Source: Lachnospiraceae bacterium
GTDB taxonomy: Bacteria; Bacillota; Clostridia; Lachnospirales; Lachnospiraceae
DNA length: 64,000 bases
Assembly: GCA_022845955.1 (NCBI GenBank)
Contig: AP025576.1
Span: forward strand, 1,736,001 to 1,800,000
Reading direction: 5' to 3'
Positions within the stretch are counted from its first letter, which is position 1. Each line of letters opens with the position of its first letter. The notes beneath the pieces are model-generated. The model was not told the origin of the DNA. It made no database searches and saw only the letters and a program-made list of their open reading frames with translations. Positions 36,828-44,246 of the stretch are shown here, in pieces. The translations under genes were made by a program, and so were the position numbers.

Positions 36828-38150
36828 ATGAAATGTAAACGTGTATTGGCGATGGCTGTAACGGCGGTGATGACCTGCAGCCTTTTGGCAGGATGCGGCA
36901 GCAGCACAGCGGGGGCCGGAGGATCCGAACCTGCCGGGAATACCGGAGACGGCACCAAGCAGAGCGCGGCGGCAGATACCGGCAGCGGGGAAAAGATAAA
37001 TCTGAAATTCTATATCTGGAGCGATGAGGAAAATTATATTTCCAAGGTGGTGGAGCAGTATAATGCGCAGAGTGACAGCGTACATGTGGAAATGCTCAGC
37101 ATTGCTAACGACAGCTATGACGATAAGCTTAAGGTTATGATGGCGGCAGGGGATGAAGCGGATATCGTGGATATCAGGGGGCTTGCCCAGGTAACCCAGT
37201 ACCGTGAAACCGGTTCGCTGCTCGATTTAACAGATTTGGTGAAAAACAGTGAGCTGGATATCAGCAAATACGGAGCTATGTGGGATTCCAGCTATCCGGA
37301 CGGACAGATTTTCGCGCTGCCCACAAGAACCACCTGCTGGATGCTGTTCTATAATCCGGATCTGCTGGAAGAAGCAGGCGTTAAGATGCCGGAGCAGCTC
37401 ACCTGGACCGAATATGCCCAAATGGCAAAGAAACTGACTAAAGGCGACGGCCCGGACAAGCAGTGGGGCGGTTACTGGGTGGACTGGCATACCCAGTTCA
37501 TTGCCACACAGCAGGGAGTATATGTAAACGCGGATGATGTTTCCGCCGTACAGGAATCCCTGGAGATGCTGAACCAGCTGTATAATGTGGATAAAACCCA
37601 TATGAGCCTTGGGGAGATGAAGGCCACCGATACCCAGTATCTGGCGGATTTTGAAAATAAAAGAGCGGCGCTGATGCCTCAGGGCGAATGGATGATCAAT
37701 ATGCTTTTAAACGATACCAGCGCAGGTAAAACAGATGTGAATTGGGAAATTGCGCCTATGCCTATTCCGGACGGCGTGGAACCCGGCACCACCTGGGGAC
37801 AGTTCCAGTTTGCGGGCATCACTTCCACCACAAAGCATCCCGGGGAATCCTTCGACTTCCTGAAATATCTGTGCGGACCGGAAGGCGCGGCAATTTATGC
37901 GAGCACCGGCATGGTACATGCGTATACGGATGAAGGCGCGGAAGCGGCATATAAGGAAGCGGTGGGCAAAGATTCCGTATCCGTTATTTTTAATGCGAAG
38001 AAAGTGCAGGAATCCCCTGCATCCAGCAATTTTGACCAGATTCTGAACATCTACAAGGAAAATTCCGAGCTTTATCTGTTAGGGGAAAAGACCATCGAAG
38101 AGACCATGGACAATTTCCTGAAACAAAGGGAAGAATTGATGAAGCAATAG
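36828..38150 (+). CDS. Extracellular sugar-binding lipoprotein, UgpB/MalE family
   Basis: A 440-residue receptor with lipoprotein signal (MKCKRVLAMAVTAVM, lipobox LAGC, Cys23), a Gly/Ser/Thr linker, and a family 1 binding domain: INLKFYIWSDEENYI, then KVMMAAGDEADIVDI, ALPTRTTCWMLFYNPDLLEEAG and PQGEWMINMLL. It is the shorter MalE-type receptor, unlike the other three systems of the window. It starts an operon with two permeases. GGGAGG precedes the ATG. The ligand is unknown; the PocR regulator and UroD-like neighbour hint at an unusual small sugar or polyol. Confidence 0.92.
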   Translation: MKCKRVLAMAVTAVMTCSLLAGCGSSTAGAGGSEPAGNTGDGTKQSAAADTGSGEKINLKFYIWSDEENYISKVVEQYNAQSDSVHVEMLSIANDSYDDKLKVMMAAGDEADIVDIRGLAQVTQYRETGSLLDLTDLVKNSELDISKYGAMWDSSYPDGQIFALPTRTTCWMLFYNPDLLEEAGVKMPEQLTWTEYAQMAKKLTKGDGPDKQWGGYWVDWHTQFIATQQGVYVNADDVSAVQESLEMLNQLYNVDKTHMSLGEMKATDTQYLADFENKRAALMPQGEWMINMLLNDTSAGKTDVNWEIAPMPIPDGVEPGTTWGQFQFAGITSTTKHPGESFDFLKYLCGPEGAAIYASTGMVHAYTDEGAEAAYKEAVGKDSVSVIFNAKKVQESPASSNFDQILNIYKENSELYLLGEKTIEETMDNFLKQREELMKQ

Positions 38151-38165
38151 TGTGACTGTTCAGCA

Positions 38166-38190
38166 GGTCTGTGCATTTACTGTACAGACC
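38166..38190. repeat. Palindrome ggtctgtgca / tgtacagacc
   Basis: Ten-base arms with one mismatch. It contains ctgtgcatttactg, identical to the centre of the repeat at 14094-14134, and is preceded by gactgttcag, so it belongs to the same family. It lies just after the receptor stop codon. Confidence 0.6.
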
Positions 38191-38244
38191 GTAAGGGAAC
38201 CGGGAAGGAACATAACGGGTATCAATAAAGACGGATTAGGGAAA

Positions 38245-38284
38245 GGGAGCGGGAAACCGTATAGGCGGGAGACGCTCCCTTTTT
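38245..38284 (+). terminator. Attenuator-like terminator between receptor and permeases
   Basis: Stem gggagcg / cgctccc with a 21-base loop, followed by TTTTT. It ends 17 bases before the permease ATG. Partial read-through would yield more receptor than permease. Confidence 0.7.
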
Positions 38285-38301
38285 CAGGAAAGGGTGAGAA
38301 T

Positions 38302-39207
38302 ATGGCAAAAAATGCGGCTTTGCCGAAACGTAAATTTAAAAAAGAATGGCTGAAGGGTTATCTTTTCATTCTGCCCAACTTTGCGGGTTTCCTCATTTTT
38401 ATGGGGATCCCTATTATTATGGGGCTTGTCATTTCCTTTACCAATTATGACGGCTTCAAAACCTTTGATTTCGTGGGCTTGAGCAACTATATCAAGATGT
38501 TTAAGGATGAATATTTCCGGGTTTCCCTGGTTAATAACCTGATATATACCGGCGTTACGGTGCCGTGCACCATCGTGATTGCCCTGCTTCTGGCGGTGGC
38601 GCTGAATGTGGGGATCAAGGGAACGGGACTGTTTCGGACTTTTATTTTTTTCCCCAATATCAGCTCCATGGTTGCGGTGGGAATCGTATGGTCCATGATT
38701 TTCCATCCCACCAGGGGGCCTCTGAATCTGTTCCTTTCCCATATCGGCGTGAGCAATCCTCCCCAGTGGCTGGTGTCCTCAAGCACAGCTCTTTTGTCGG
38801 TCATGATCGTCGCTGTCTGGAAGCAGGCGGGCTATTACATGGTAATCATTCTTGCCGGGCTGCAGTCCATTCCGAAGCAGCTGTATGAAGCGGCGGAAAT
38901 CGACGGGGCGAACGGGCTGAAACGGTTTTTCCATATAACCCTTCCCATGCTTTCCCCCACGATGTTTATGGTGACGATACTTTCCCTGATCAGTTCCTTC
39001 CAGGTGTTTGACCTGATATCCATCATGACGGAGGGCGGGCCGGGGCGCGCCACAAACGTGCTGGTTTACCGGATTTATCAGGAGGGCTTTAAATACCTGA
39101 ACTTCGGGTACGCATCGGCGATGGCTTATTTCCTGTTCCTAATCATCTTGATCATTACACTGATCCAGTTCCGGGGGCAGAAGAAATGGGTTACCTATAT
39201 GCAGTAA
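38302..39207 (+). CDS. Sugar ABC transporter permease, UgpA/MalF type
   Basis: A 301-residue permease with six hydrophobic segments, starting WLKGYLFILPNFAGFLIFMG, and EAA loop LYEAAEIDGANGLKRF. The ATG at 38302 follows AAGGGTGAG; the frame is open 150 bases further upstream but that stretch holds the palindrome and attenuator, so it is not coding. It pairs with the permease at 39224 and the receptor at 36828. Confidence 0.92.
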   Translation: MAKNAALPKRKFKKEWLKGYLFILPNFAGFLIFMGIPIIMGLVISFTNYDGFKTFDFVGLSNYIKMFKDEYFRVSLVNNLIYTGVTVPCTIVIALLLAVALNVGIKGTGLFRTFIFFPNISSMVAVGIVWSMIFHPTRGPLNLFLSHIGVSNPPQWLVSSSTALLSVMIVAVWKQAGYYMVIILAGLQSIPKQLYEAAEIDGANGLKRFFHITLPMLSPTMFMVTILSLISSFQVFDLISIMTEGGPGRATNVLVYRIYQEGFKYLNFGYASAMAYFLFLIILIITLIQFRGQKKWVTYMQ

Positions 39208-39223
39208 ATGGGAGGAGCAAACA

Positions 39224-40066
39224 ATGCTAACGAAATCATATAAAACAAAAATACGCATCCAGCATTCCGTTTTATTCGCGGTACTGCTGGTGATCGGCCT
39301 GACGATGCTGGTGCCGTTCTTCTGGACCCTGTCCTCATCCCTGAAATATGACAGGGAAATCTTTGAGTATCCCATCAAATGGATACCTGAGGTGCTCCGC
39401 TGGTCCAATTACGAGGAGGTATGGACCAGAGTGAATTTCCTCACCTATTATCTGAATACCATCAAGCTGTCGCTGATAGTTACCACGGGGCAGGTGGTTA
39501 CCTGCTCCCTGGCCGCCTATTCCTTTGCCAAAATGGACTATCCGGGAAGGGATAAAATTTTCCTCTGTTATCTGGCTACCATGATGGTACCCTGGCATGC
39601 CATCATGATCCCCCAGTTTATTATCATTAAAAATCTGGGCTTCTATGACAGCCATTGGTCCATTATTTTAATGAACCTGTTCAGTGCCTTCGGCGTGTTC
39701 CTGCTTCGGCAGTTCATGCTGGGAATCCCCATGGAGCTGTCCGAAGCGGCGCGGATCGACGGCTGCGGGGAACTGAAAATTTATTCCCAAATCATACTCC
39801 CCATGTGCAAGCCCGGCCTGGCTACGCTGGTGGTATTTACCTTTAATTTCATGTGGAATGATTACATGGGGCCTATGATCTACCTGAATACGGATAAATT
39901 AAAAACAATCCAAATCGGGCTGGCCGCCTTCCGGACGGAATACGGAGCGGAATACGGGCTGATTATGGCGGGCACGGTCTGTTCGCTGCTGCCTATGGTA
40001 CTGATTTATTGTGTGGCACAGAAATATCTGATAGAAGGCATCGCATTCTCCGGTTTGAAGGGGTAA
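39224..40066 (+). CDS. Carbohydrate ABC transporter permease, UgpE/MalG type
   Basis: A 280-residue permease, six hydrophobic segments, EAA loop LSEAARIDGCGELKIYSQ, and the family tail KYLIEGIAFSGLKG. It starts 16 bases after its partner with GGGAGG in front. It completes the importer, which like the others has no ATPase gene beside it. Confidence 0.93.
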   Translation: MLTKSYKTKIRIQHSVLFAVLLVIGLTMLVPFFWTLSSSLKYDREIFEYPIKWIPEVLRWSNYEEVWTRVNFLTYYLNTIKLSLIVTTGQVVTCSLAAYSFAKMDYPGRDKIFLCYLATMMVPWHAIMIPQFIIIKNLGFYDSHWSIILMNLFSAFGVFLLRQFMLGIPMELSEAARIDGCGELKIYSQIILPMCKPGLATLVVFTFNFMWNDYMGPMIYLNTDKLKTIQIGLAAFRTEYGAEYGLIMAGTVCSLLPMVLIYCVAQKYLIEGIAFSGLKG

Positions 40067-40232
40067 ATTTTCTCAAGGTGTCAATCTGCCCGAGATACCT
40101 TTGACCAGACTCACTTTGTTTCTTTGCCTGAAAAGTGATCGTATTTGCAGACTTATAATCTTTCTCAAAGAAGAATGTACTTTTGATAAAATGCTTTACA
40201 ATATCAATACCTTTCTCAAGAGGCCTGAACAA
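40067..40232 (-). pseudogene. Possible gene remnant of unknown family
   Basis: On the - strand about 55 codons read in a protein-like way (LEKGIDIVKHFIKSTFFFEK, then ANTITFQAKKQSESGQRYLG). The frame continues upstream past its first start codon and runs into the end of the permease gene. The DNA is AT-rich. It may be the tail of a lost accessory gene next to the toxin-antitoxin remnant. I do not recognise the family. Confidence 0.3.
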
Positions 40233-40334
40233 TCGATCAACAATGTTTATCTTTTTGAAAATTGTTCATTACAAGGCTGATAAATTTAGAGTACTGTGGA
40301 TAAAACTGCGGAAATTCAAGAAAACAGGTATGGA

Positions 40335-40363
40335 TTGAATAAAAGTAAAAAATACGGTACAAT
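40335..40363 (+). promoter_or_regulatory. Sigma-A promoter of the MNT/HEPN pair
   Basis: -35 TTGAAT (40335-40340), 17-base spacer, -10 TACAAT (40358-40363), 34 bases before the GTG start. The rest of 40233-40334 holds nothing I recognise. Confidence 0.6.
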
Positions 40364-40397
40364 ATCCATATAAATGATAAGACAGGAGGAAAACAGC

Positions 40398-40727
40398 GTG
40401 GAGGATAACCGGGAAATGTTTGATAAGCTGGTGAAGGGCCTGCGGGATATTTATGGGGATATGCTGGTAAGCGTTCTGCTATATGGTTCATTTGCCCGTG
40501 GAACTAATACGCGGGAATCAGATATTGATATAGCAATCCTGGTGGACGGCAGGGAAACAGAGGAAATGCGTAATCAAATGGTTGAACTGGCGGTCGATAT
40601 GGATTTGGAGTATGACCAAGTGTTTTCCGTGTTGAATATTGATTATAAAAATTTTCTGGAGTGGGCAGATATTCTGCCATTTTACAAAAACGTGAGAGAG
40701 GAAGGGGTGGTGCTATGGGCAGCGTAG
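40398..40727 (+). CDS. mntA: MNT-type nucleotidyltransferase antitoxin
   Basis: A 109-residue minimal nucleotidyltransferase. LLYGSFARGTNTRESDIDIAI has the GSF-x(9)-DxD active-site pattern. In HEPN-MNT systems MntA adds AMP groups to the HEPN RNase and so silences it. The start is taken as GTG 40398 because AGGAGG lies 8 bases before it; the ATG at 40374 precedes that site. Its stop overlaps the start of the HEPN frame, the usual arrangement. The HEPN partner is broken, so the antitoxin no longer has a working target here. Confidence 0.85.
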   Translation: MEDNREMFDKLVKGLRDIYGDMLVSVLLYGSFARGTNTRESDIDIAILVDGRETEEMRNQMVELAVDMDLEYDQVFSVLNIDYKNFLEWADILPFYKNVREEGVVLWAA

Positions 40728-40883
40728 AGACATTAGCAAAATACCGCTTCCATCATGCGGGAACAGTCGGATTATTCGGACTTCTTCATCGCCTCAAAGC
40801 AGGACGCAGAGGAACAGATCGAGAGGGCTAAAGAGTTTATTGAAGTGGTCGAAAAGTATTTGAAAGATAAAAAGGTTCTTTAA
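40715..40883 (+). pseudogene. HEPN toxin gene with internal deletion
   Basis: The frame starting at 40715 opens as MGSVETLAKYR, the normal start of such HEPN proteins, then shifts into nonsense and stops at 40828. In another frame the typical C-terminus continues: REQSDYSDFFIASKQDAEEQ, then IERAKEFIEVVEKYLKDKKVL ending at 40883. A HEPN toxin is about 130 residues, so roughly 80 residues including the R-x4-6-H RNase motif are missing, with a frame change at about 40747. The toxin is dead. Confidence 0.8.
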
Positions 40884-40905
40884 AAATCATAAATATATAA
40901 CAGGG

Positions 40906-40936
40906 GAAAAGCAGTTACCGGAAGTAACTGCTTTTC
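40906..40936. terminator. Hairpin terminator after the HEPN remnant
   Basis: Perfect 13-bp stem gaaaagcagttac / gtaactgcttttc with a 5-base loop; the closing arm itself carries TTTT. A second small hairpin (aagcggg / cccgctt, 41075-41092) lies between here and the end of the converging exporter gene. Confidence 0.65.
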
Positions 40937-41163
40937 TCGTAGAATAAAGAGGGCATTTTCCTTTGGCCAGCGAGACGAAGGGATTGATTAATCAGGATAC
41001 GATCGCAAAAGATATTCAAAAGCGGAAAGATAGCAGGGGCGGCCTCTGATGTATTTGAAACAGAACCGTCTTTGAAGCGGGAGCACCCGCTTTTAAACTG
41101 TCCGAACATGATCGTACTCCCCATATGGGTCAAACACCCGCGAACTTTAGTTCGTTGCGCTCG

Positions 41164-41925
41164 CTACGGGGTATTTGCCTCAGCCTCCCACCGGAAAAAT
41201 TTGACCGCGATCACGCTGCAGCAAAGCAGCAGGATTCCGAGAATGCACACCGGCAGGAGGACATTTTCCAGGGGCAGCCCTAAAGATGCGGCCTTCAGCA
41301 GCTTAATCCCCTGGGTCAGCGGCATAATATCCGCTATACGACGCAGGGCATCCGGCAGGATCTCGTAGGGCAGCGTGGCCCCGGACAAAAGCAGCATGGG
41401 AAAATATAAAAGGCTTGCCGCAATGCCGGCCGTTTTCGTATCCCGTGCGATTCCGCCCACCATCATTCCTATGCTGAACATGGAAAGCATCACCAGAAAA
41501 TAGCAGGGGAGAAAGACAGCCGGGCTGCCGGGCATGCGGCAGCCGAATACAAGGGTGGCACATGCATAGACCAGAATCAGGGAAACCAGGGCGTAAGCGG
41601 CGTAAATAGCTACATGCACGGCAAGGAGCATGACCGGGCTTACAGGCGTTACCTGGAAACGTTTCAGCACCTTTTTCTGCCGGTAGTCGGAGACCAGCAG
41701 GGGGAGTCCCATAACGCCGCCGGCACAGATGGCAATGGTGGTCAAAGCCCCAAAGGATTGCTCCAGAAAGGAATAGGAGGAACCGGGAAAAGCAGGTTCC
41801 CCTCCATAAATCATGCCAAGGATACATACCATGACCACCGGAAGGCAGACGGCAAAAATAAACATGTCCATTCCCCGCAGGGAAAGCTTTGCTTCTATTT
41901 TAAAAAGAGTTCCGAATGTTTTCAT
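41164..41925 (-). CDS. ABC-2 type exporter permease
   Basis: A 253-residue membrane protein with six hydrophobic segments of the ABC-2 class. It has MDMFIFAVCLPVVMVCILGM near the start, and MPLTQGIKLLKAAS in the last loop, which is typical of these drug or bacteriocin exporters. It works with the ATPase encoded upstream (41985) under the MerR-type regulator. AAGGAG precedes the ATG. The cargo is unknown. Confidence 0.88.
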   Translation of the reverse strand: MKTFGTLFKIEAKLSLRGMDMFIFAVCLPVVMVCILGMIYGGEPAFPGSSYSFLEQSFGALTTIAICAGGVMGLPLLVSDYRQKKVLKRFQVTPVSPVMLLAVHVAIYAAYALVSLILVYACATLVFGCRMPGSPAVFLPCYFLVMLSMFSIGMMVGGIARDTKTAGIAASLLYFPMLLLSGATLPYEILPDALRRIADIMPLTQGIKLLKAASLGLPLENVLLPVCILGILLLCCSVIAVKFFRWEAEANTP

Positions 41926-41938
41926 AATTATACTCCTT

Positions 41939-41989
41939 GTCCGCTTCAGCGGACATTAATTCAATATTTGAAACGTACTTTGTTTCAAA
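41939..41989. promoter_or_regulatory. Hairpin and tttgaaac palindrome between exporter genes
   Basis: gtccgc-ttca-gcggac (41939-41954) is a tight hairpin just before the permease ribosome binding site. tttgaaac-7-gtttcaaa (41967-41989) is a perfect inverted repeat at the end of the ATPase gene. Its core gaaacgta recurs at 42725-42732 before the ATPase, so it may be an operator of the twin-MerR protein. Confidence 0.4.
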
Positions 41990-42704
41990 CTTCCTCCTGT
42001 TCCATAAACCAAAGATAAGCGTCCTCCAATGTATCGTGGGGACTGCGTTTTACAGCGCCTTCCACTGTGCCTTCAAAAATAATCCGGCCGTTTTTTAACA
42101 TGGCGATTCTGTCGCAGAGAACCGAAACCTCATCCATAAAATGAGAGGTCAGCAGAATGGTGAGTCCCTTTTCCCTGAGATCCGACAGATGCTTCCAGAC
42201 TGCCCTTCTTGCTTTGGCATCCAGCCCTGTGGTAAGTTCATCCAGAAAAACCACCTGAGGGCCGGGGATCAGGGCAAGCACAATAAAAAGGCGCTGTTTC
42301 TGCCCGCCGGACAGGGCGCTGACCATACTGTCTGCTTTATCCGCCAGTCCGAACTGTTCCAGAAGCTTTTCATAATTTTCCGCCTTTTGATACAAAGAAG
42401 CGGTTTCTTCACATAATTCGTTTACCCGTATCCGATCCGGATAATAGGGTTCCTGAAACTGTACGCCTGTTTTCTGAAAGAGTCTTTTGCGTTCCCGCAG
42501 CGGATCCATGCCGAGGATTTCCGCGCTGCCGGCATCCGGCCTGCGGGTTCCCAACAGACATTCAAGGATGGTGCTCTTTCCCGCGCCGTTTTCTCCCAAC
42601 AGCCCATAAATCTCTCCGGACTTTACGGAAAACGAAATATCCCGGACGGCGGGTACTCCGTGGTAGGCCTTGCACAGCCCGTTTACGTTGATTGTTTTTT
42701 CCAT
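41985..42704 (-). CDS. ABC exporter ATP-binding protein
   Basis: A 239-residue ATPase. Walker A is GENGAGKST, the signature LSGGQKQR, Walker B VVFLDELTTGLD (a Leu where DEP is usual), and the switch His is in LLTSHFMDE. It drives the ABC-2 permease encoded after it. The operon order is merR, ATPase, permease. The 91-base gap before it holds gaaacgtaac and ggttacg half-sites that could bind the MerR-type regulator. Role is probably drug or peptide export. Confidence 0.92.
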   Translation of the reverse strand: MEKTINVNGLCKAYHGVPAVRDISFSVKSGEIYGLLGENGAGKSTILECLLGTRRPDAGSAEILGMDPLRERKRLFQKTGVQFQEPYYPDRIRVNELCEETASLYQKAENYEKLLEQFGLADKADSMVSALSGGQKQRLFIVLALIPGPQVVFLDELTTGLDAKARRAVWKHLSDLREKGLTILLTSHFMDEVSVLCDRIAMLKNGRIIFEGTVEGAVKRSPHDTLEDAYLWFMEQEEV

Positions 42705-42795
42705 TGTTCTCCTCCTGGTATGTTTTGAAACGTAACTTTGAAGATACGAAACGGTTACGTCAGAACAAAGAATAACACCAGCGCAAAGTCTGGTG

Positions 42796-43560
42796 TTAAA
42801 GTGGAGGGTAGGTTTTCTGTTCTTTTTCCAATTCTTTTAATTCCGCAAGAATCCGGCGGAAATTGGCAGCGGCATGGGACAGGGAGGAGAGCAGGCTGTC
42901 GCAGGCGCTGAAAATATCTTCCTGTTCTTCCGGTGTATTGATGACGGCGCGGATATCCGCGGCAGGGTTGACGGTCAGGGCCTGGAGCATGCGCAGGATC
43001 GCGGCCAGGGAATAGTTTGCACAGCGCAGGGAGCGGATGATTTTCAGACGCCGGATATCATTTTCCGTATAGACGCGGTAACCGTTGCATTTCCTTTTTA
43101 CCTGGAGCAGGCCGTTAAGCTCCCAATTGCGCAGGGTATCAATGGTTACCCCCAGACAATCGGCAGTTTCCTTTCGGGTAAGCGGACAGAAGCCGGAGGA
43201 AGGGGGAATCTCCTCCATCAGATTCCGGGCGATGCGGACGGCCTCTTCCGCATGCTCCGTTTCCACGGCAGTCTGGCGCAGGTAGCTTTCCGTCAGCCGG
43301 ACGGCTTCTGTAAAATCGCACTTCGCGGCTGTTTTGATGATATCCACTGCCTGCTTTCGCAAGCCGTTCTGAAGGACTTCAACCCGGAGGGCCAGCCGGG
43401 CGATACGGAACTGGCGGATATGGAGATCCGTAAAGATACGGTAACCGTTGGCTTTGCGTTCCGGCGGGGTGATGAGCTGCAGTTCTTCATATAACCGCAC
43501 GGTATTGGGATGGATCCCGATTATTTGGGCAACCTGTGAGGTTGTATACGTATTCTTCAT
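42796..43560 (-). CDS. Twin MerR-type transcription regulator
   Basis: A 254-residue regulator with two MerR helix-turn-helix modules in one chain. The first is TSQVAQIIGIHPNTVRLYEE at about 5-70; the second is RKETADCLGVTIDTLRNWEL at about 128-195. Each is followed by the wing pattern NGYRIF/NGYRVY. MerR proteins normally have one module and dimerise, so this could bind DNA as a pseudo-dimer. The ATG at 43560 has GGAGG at a good distance; the frame open upstream runs through the palindromic element and is not coding. It heads the exporter operon and probably senses that exporter's cargo. Confidence 0.85.
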   Translation of the reverse strand: MKNTYTTSQVAQIIGIHPNTVRLYEELQLITPPERKANGYRIFTDLHIRQFRIARLALRVEVLQNGLRKQAVDIIKTAAKCDFTEAVRLTESYLRQTAVETEHAEEAVRIARNLMEEIPPSSGFCPLTRKETADCLGVTIDTLRNWELNGLLQVKRKCNGYRVYTENDIRRLKIIRSLRCANYSLAAILRMLQALTVNPAADIRAVINTPEEQEDIFSACDSLLSSLSHAAANFRRILAELKELEKEQKTYPPL

Positions 43561-43628
43561 TTTGTACCTCCATAACTCTTTATTATAGCATAAGCGGACA
43601 GCCTGGTGGTATACTGAAGAGTTTTTCC

Positions 43629-43735
43629 AAGTATGAGGGTGCAGATAAAAAAGTTTGGCGTCACCTGCCCCATCTTCCCTGTGCGGCCAGCTGGGGCAGG
43701 TGACGCCAAACTTTTTTATCTGCACCCTAAGTATG
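43629..43735. mobile_element. 93-bp perfect palindromic MITE-like element with 7-bp direct repeats
   Basis: Perfect 37-base inverted arms (43636-43672 and 43692-43728; outer ends agggtgcag and ctgcaccct) around a 19-base centre. It is flanked by aagtatg on both sides (43629-43635 and 43729-43735), as expected of a target-site duplication. It lies between the divergent merR and gntR genes, close to both promoters, and would form an extremely stable hairpin that blocks read-through both ways. Confidence 0.75.
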
Positions 43736-43743
43736 ATTTCGGG

Positions 43744-43802
43744 TTGACAAACAGGAGGGGAAAGTATATATTGTATATATGACGATATATACAATATATA
43801 CT
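43744..43802 (+). promoter_or_regulatory. Promoter with perfect GntR-type operator
   Basis: -35 TTGACA (43744-43749), 17-base spacer, -10 TATATT (43767-43772). Covering the -10 is a perfect 18-base inverted repeat (43763-43780 and 43785-43802) with spacer gacg, rich in tat. It is placed to let the YtrA-like repressor block its own operon. Confidence 0.75.
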
Positions 43803-43816
43803 CCGGAGGTACCATA

Positions 43817-44185
43817 TTGAATATCACAATCAGCAATTCCAGCGGGAAACCCATCTATGAACAGATAACTTCCCAGATAAAAAATTGTATTATTACCGGC
43901 GAACTAAAACCGGGAGACGCGCTTCCCAGCATGAGGCTGCTTGCCAAAGAGCTGCGGATCAGCGTCATTACCACCAAGCGTTCCTATAATGATCTGGAGC
44001 AGGAAGGCTTTATTGAAACCATTACAGGAAAAGGAAGCTTCGTGGCGGACAGGGATATTTCCATAATCAGGGAAGGAAGCCTGCGGATGGCGGAGGAGCA
44101 TCTGTCCAGAGCCGTGGAAATCGCCAGGGAAAATGGGATCGCCCTGGAGGAATTGACGGAAGTTTTAAAGGTCCTGTACGAATAG
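43817..44185 (+). CDS. GntR family repressor, YtrA type
   Basis: A 122-residue short GntR protein: winged helix (GKPIYEQITSQIKNCIITGE, LPSMRLLAKELRISVITTKR, then YNDLEQEGFI) and a small helical tail, the YtrA layout. It begins with TTG at 43817, supported by GGAGGT 6 bases before it; no ATG is available in frame nearby. It is followed by an ABC ATPase and a permease, the YtrABC-type arrangement that responds to cell-wall antibiotics in Bacillus. A perfect palindrome overlaps its promoter. Confidence 0.9.
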   Translation: MNITISNSSGKPIYEQITSQIKNCIITGELKPGDALPSMRLLAKELRISVITTKRSYNDLEQEGFIETITGKGSFVADRDISIIREGSLRMAEEHLSRAVEIARENGIALEELTEVLKVLYE

Positions 44186-44246
44186 GGCGGGTTAAATATT
44201 CGTATCCTTCAATTGGGTCCGGTCAGCGGACAGAAAGGTATCAGAT

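Noticed and set aside
38152-38301. In-frame extension of the UgpA-type permease
   Set aside because: The stretch contains a palindrome and an attenuator hairpin, and the ribosome binding site is just before 38302.
43561-43854. In-frame extension of the twin-MerR gene through the palindromic element
   Set aside because: It would translate the MITE-like arms, and GGAGG marks the ATG at 43560.
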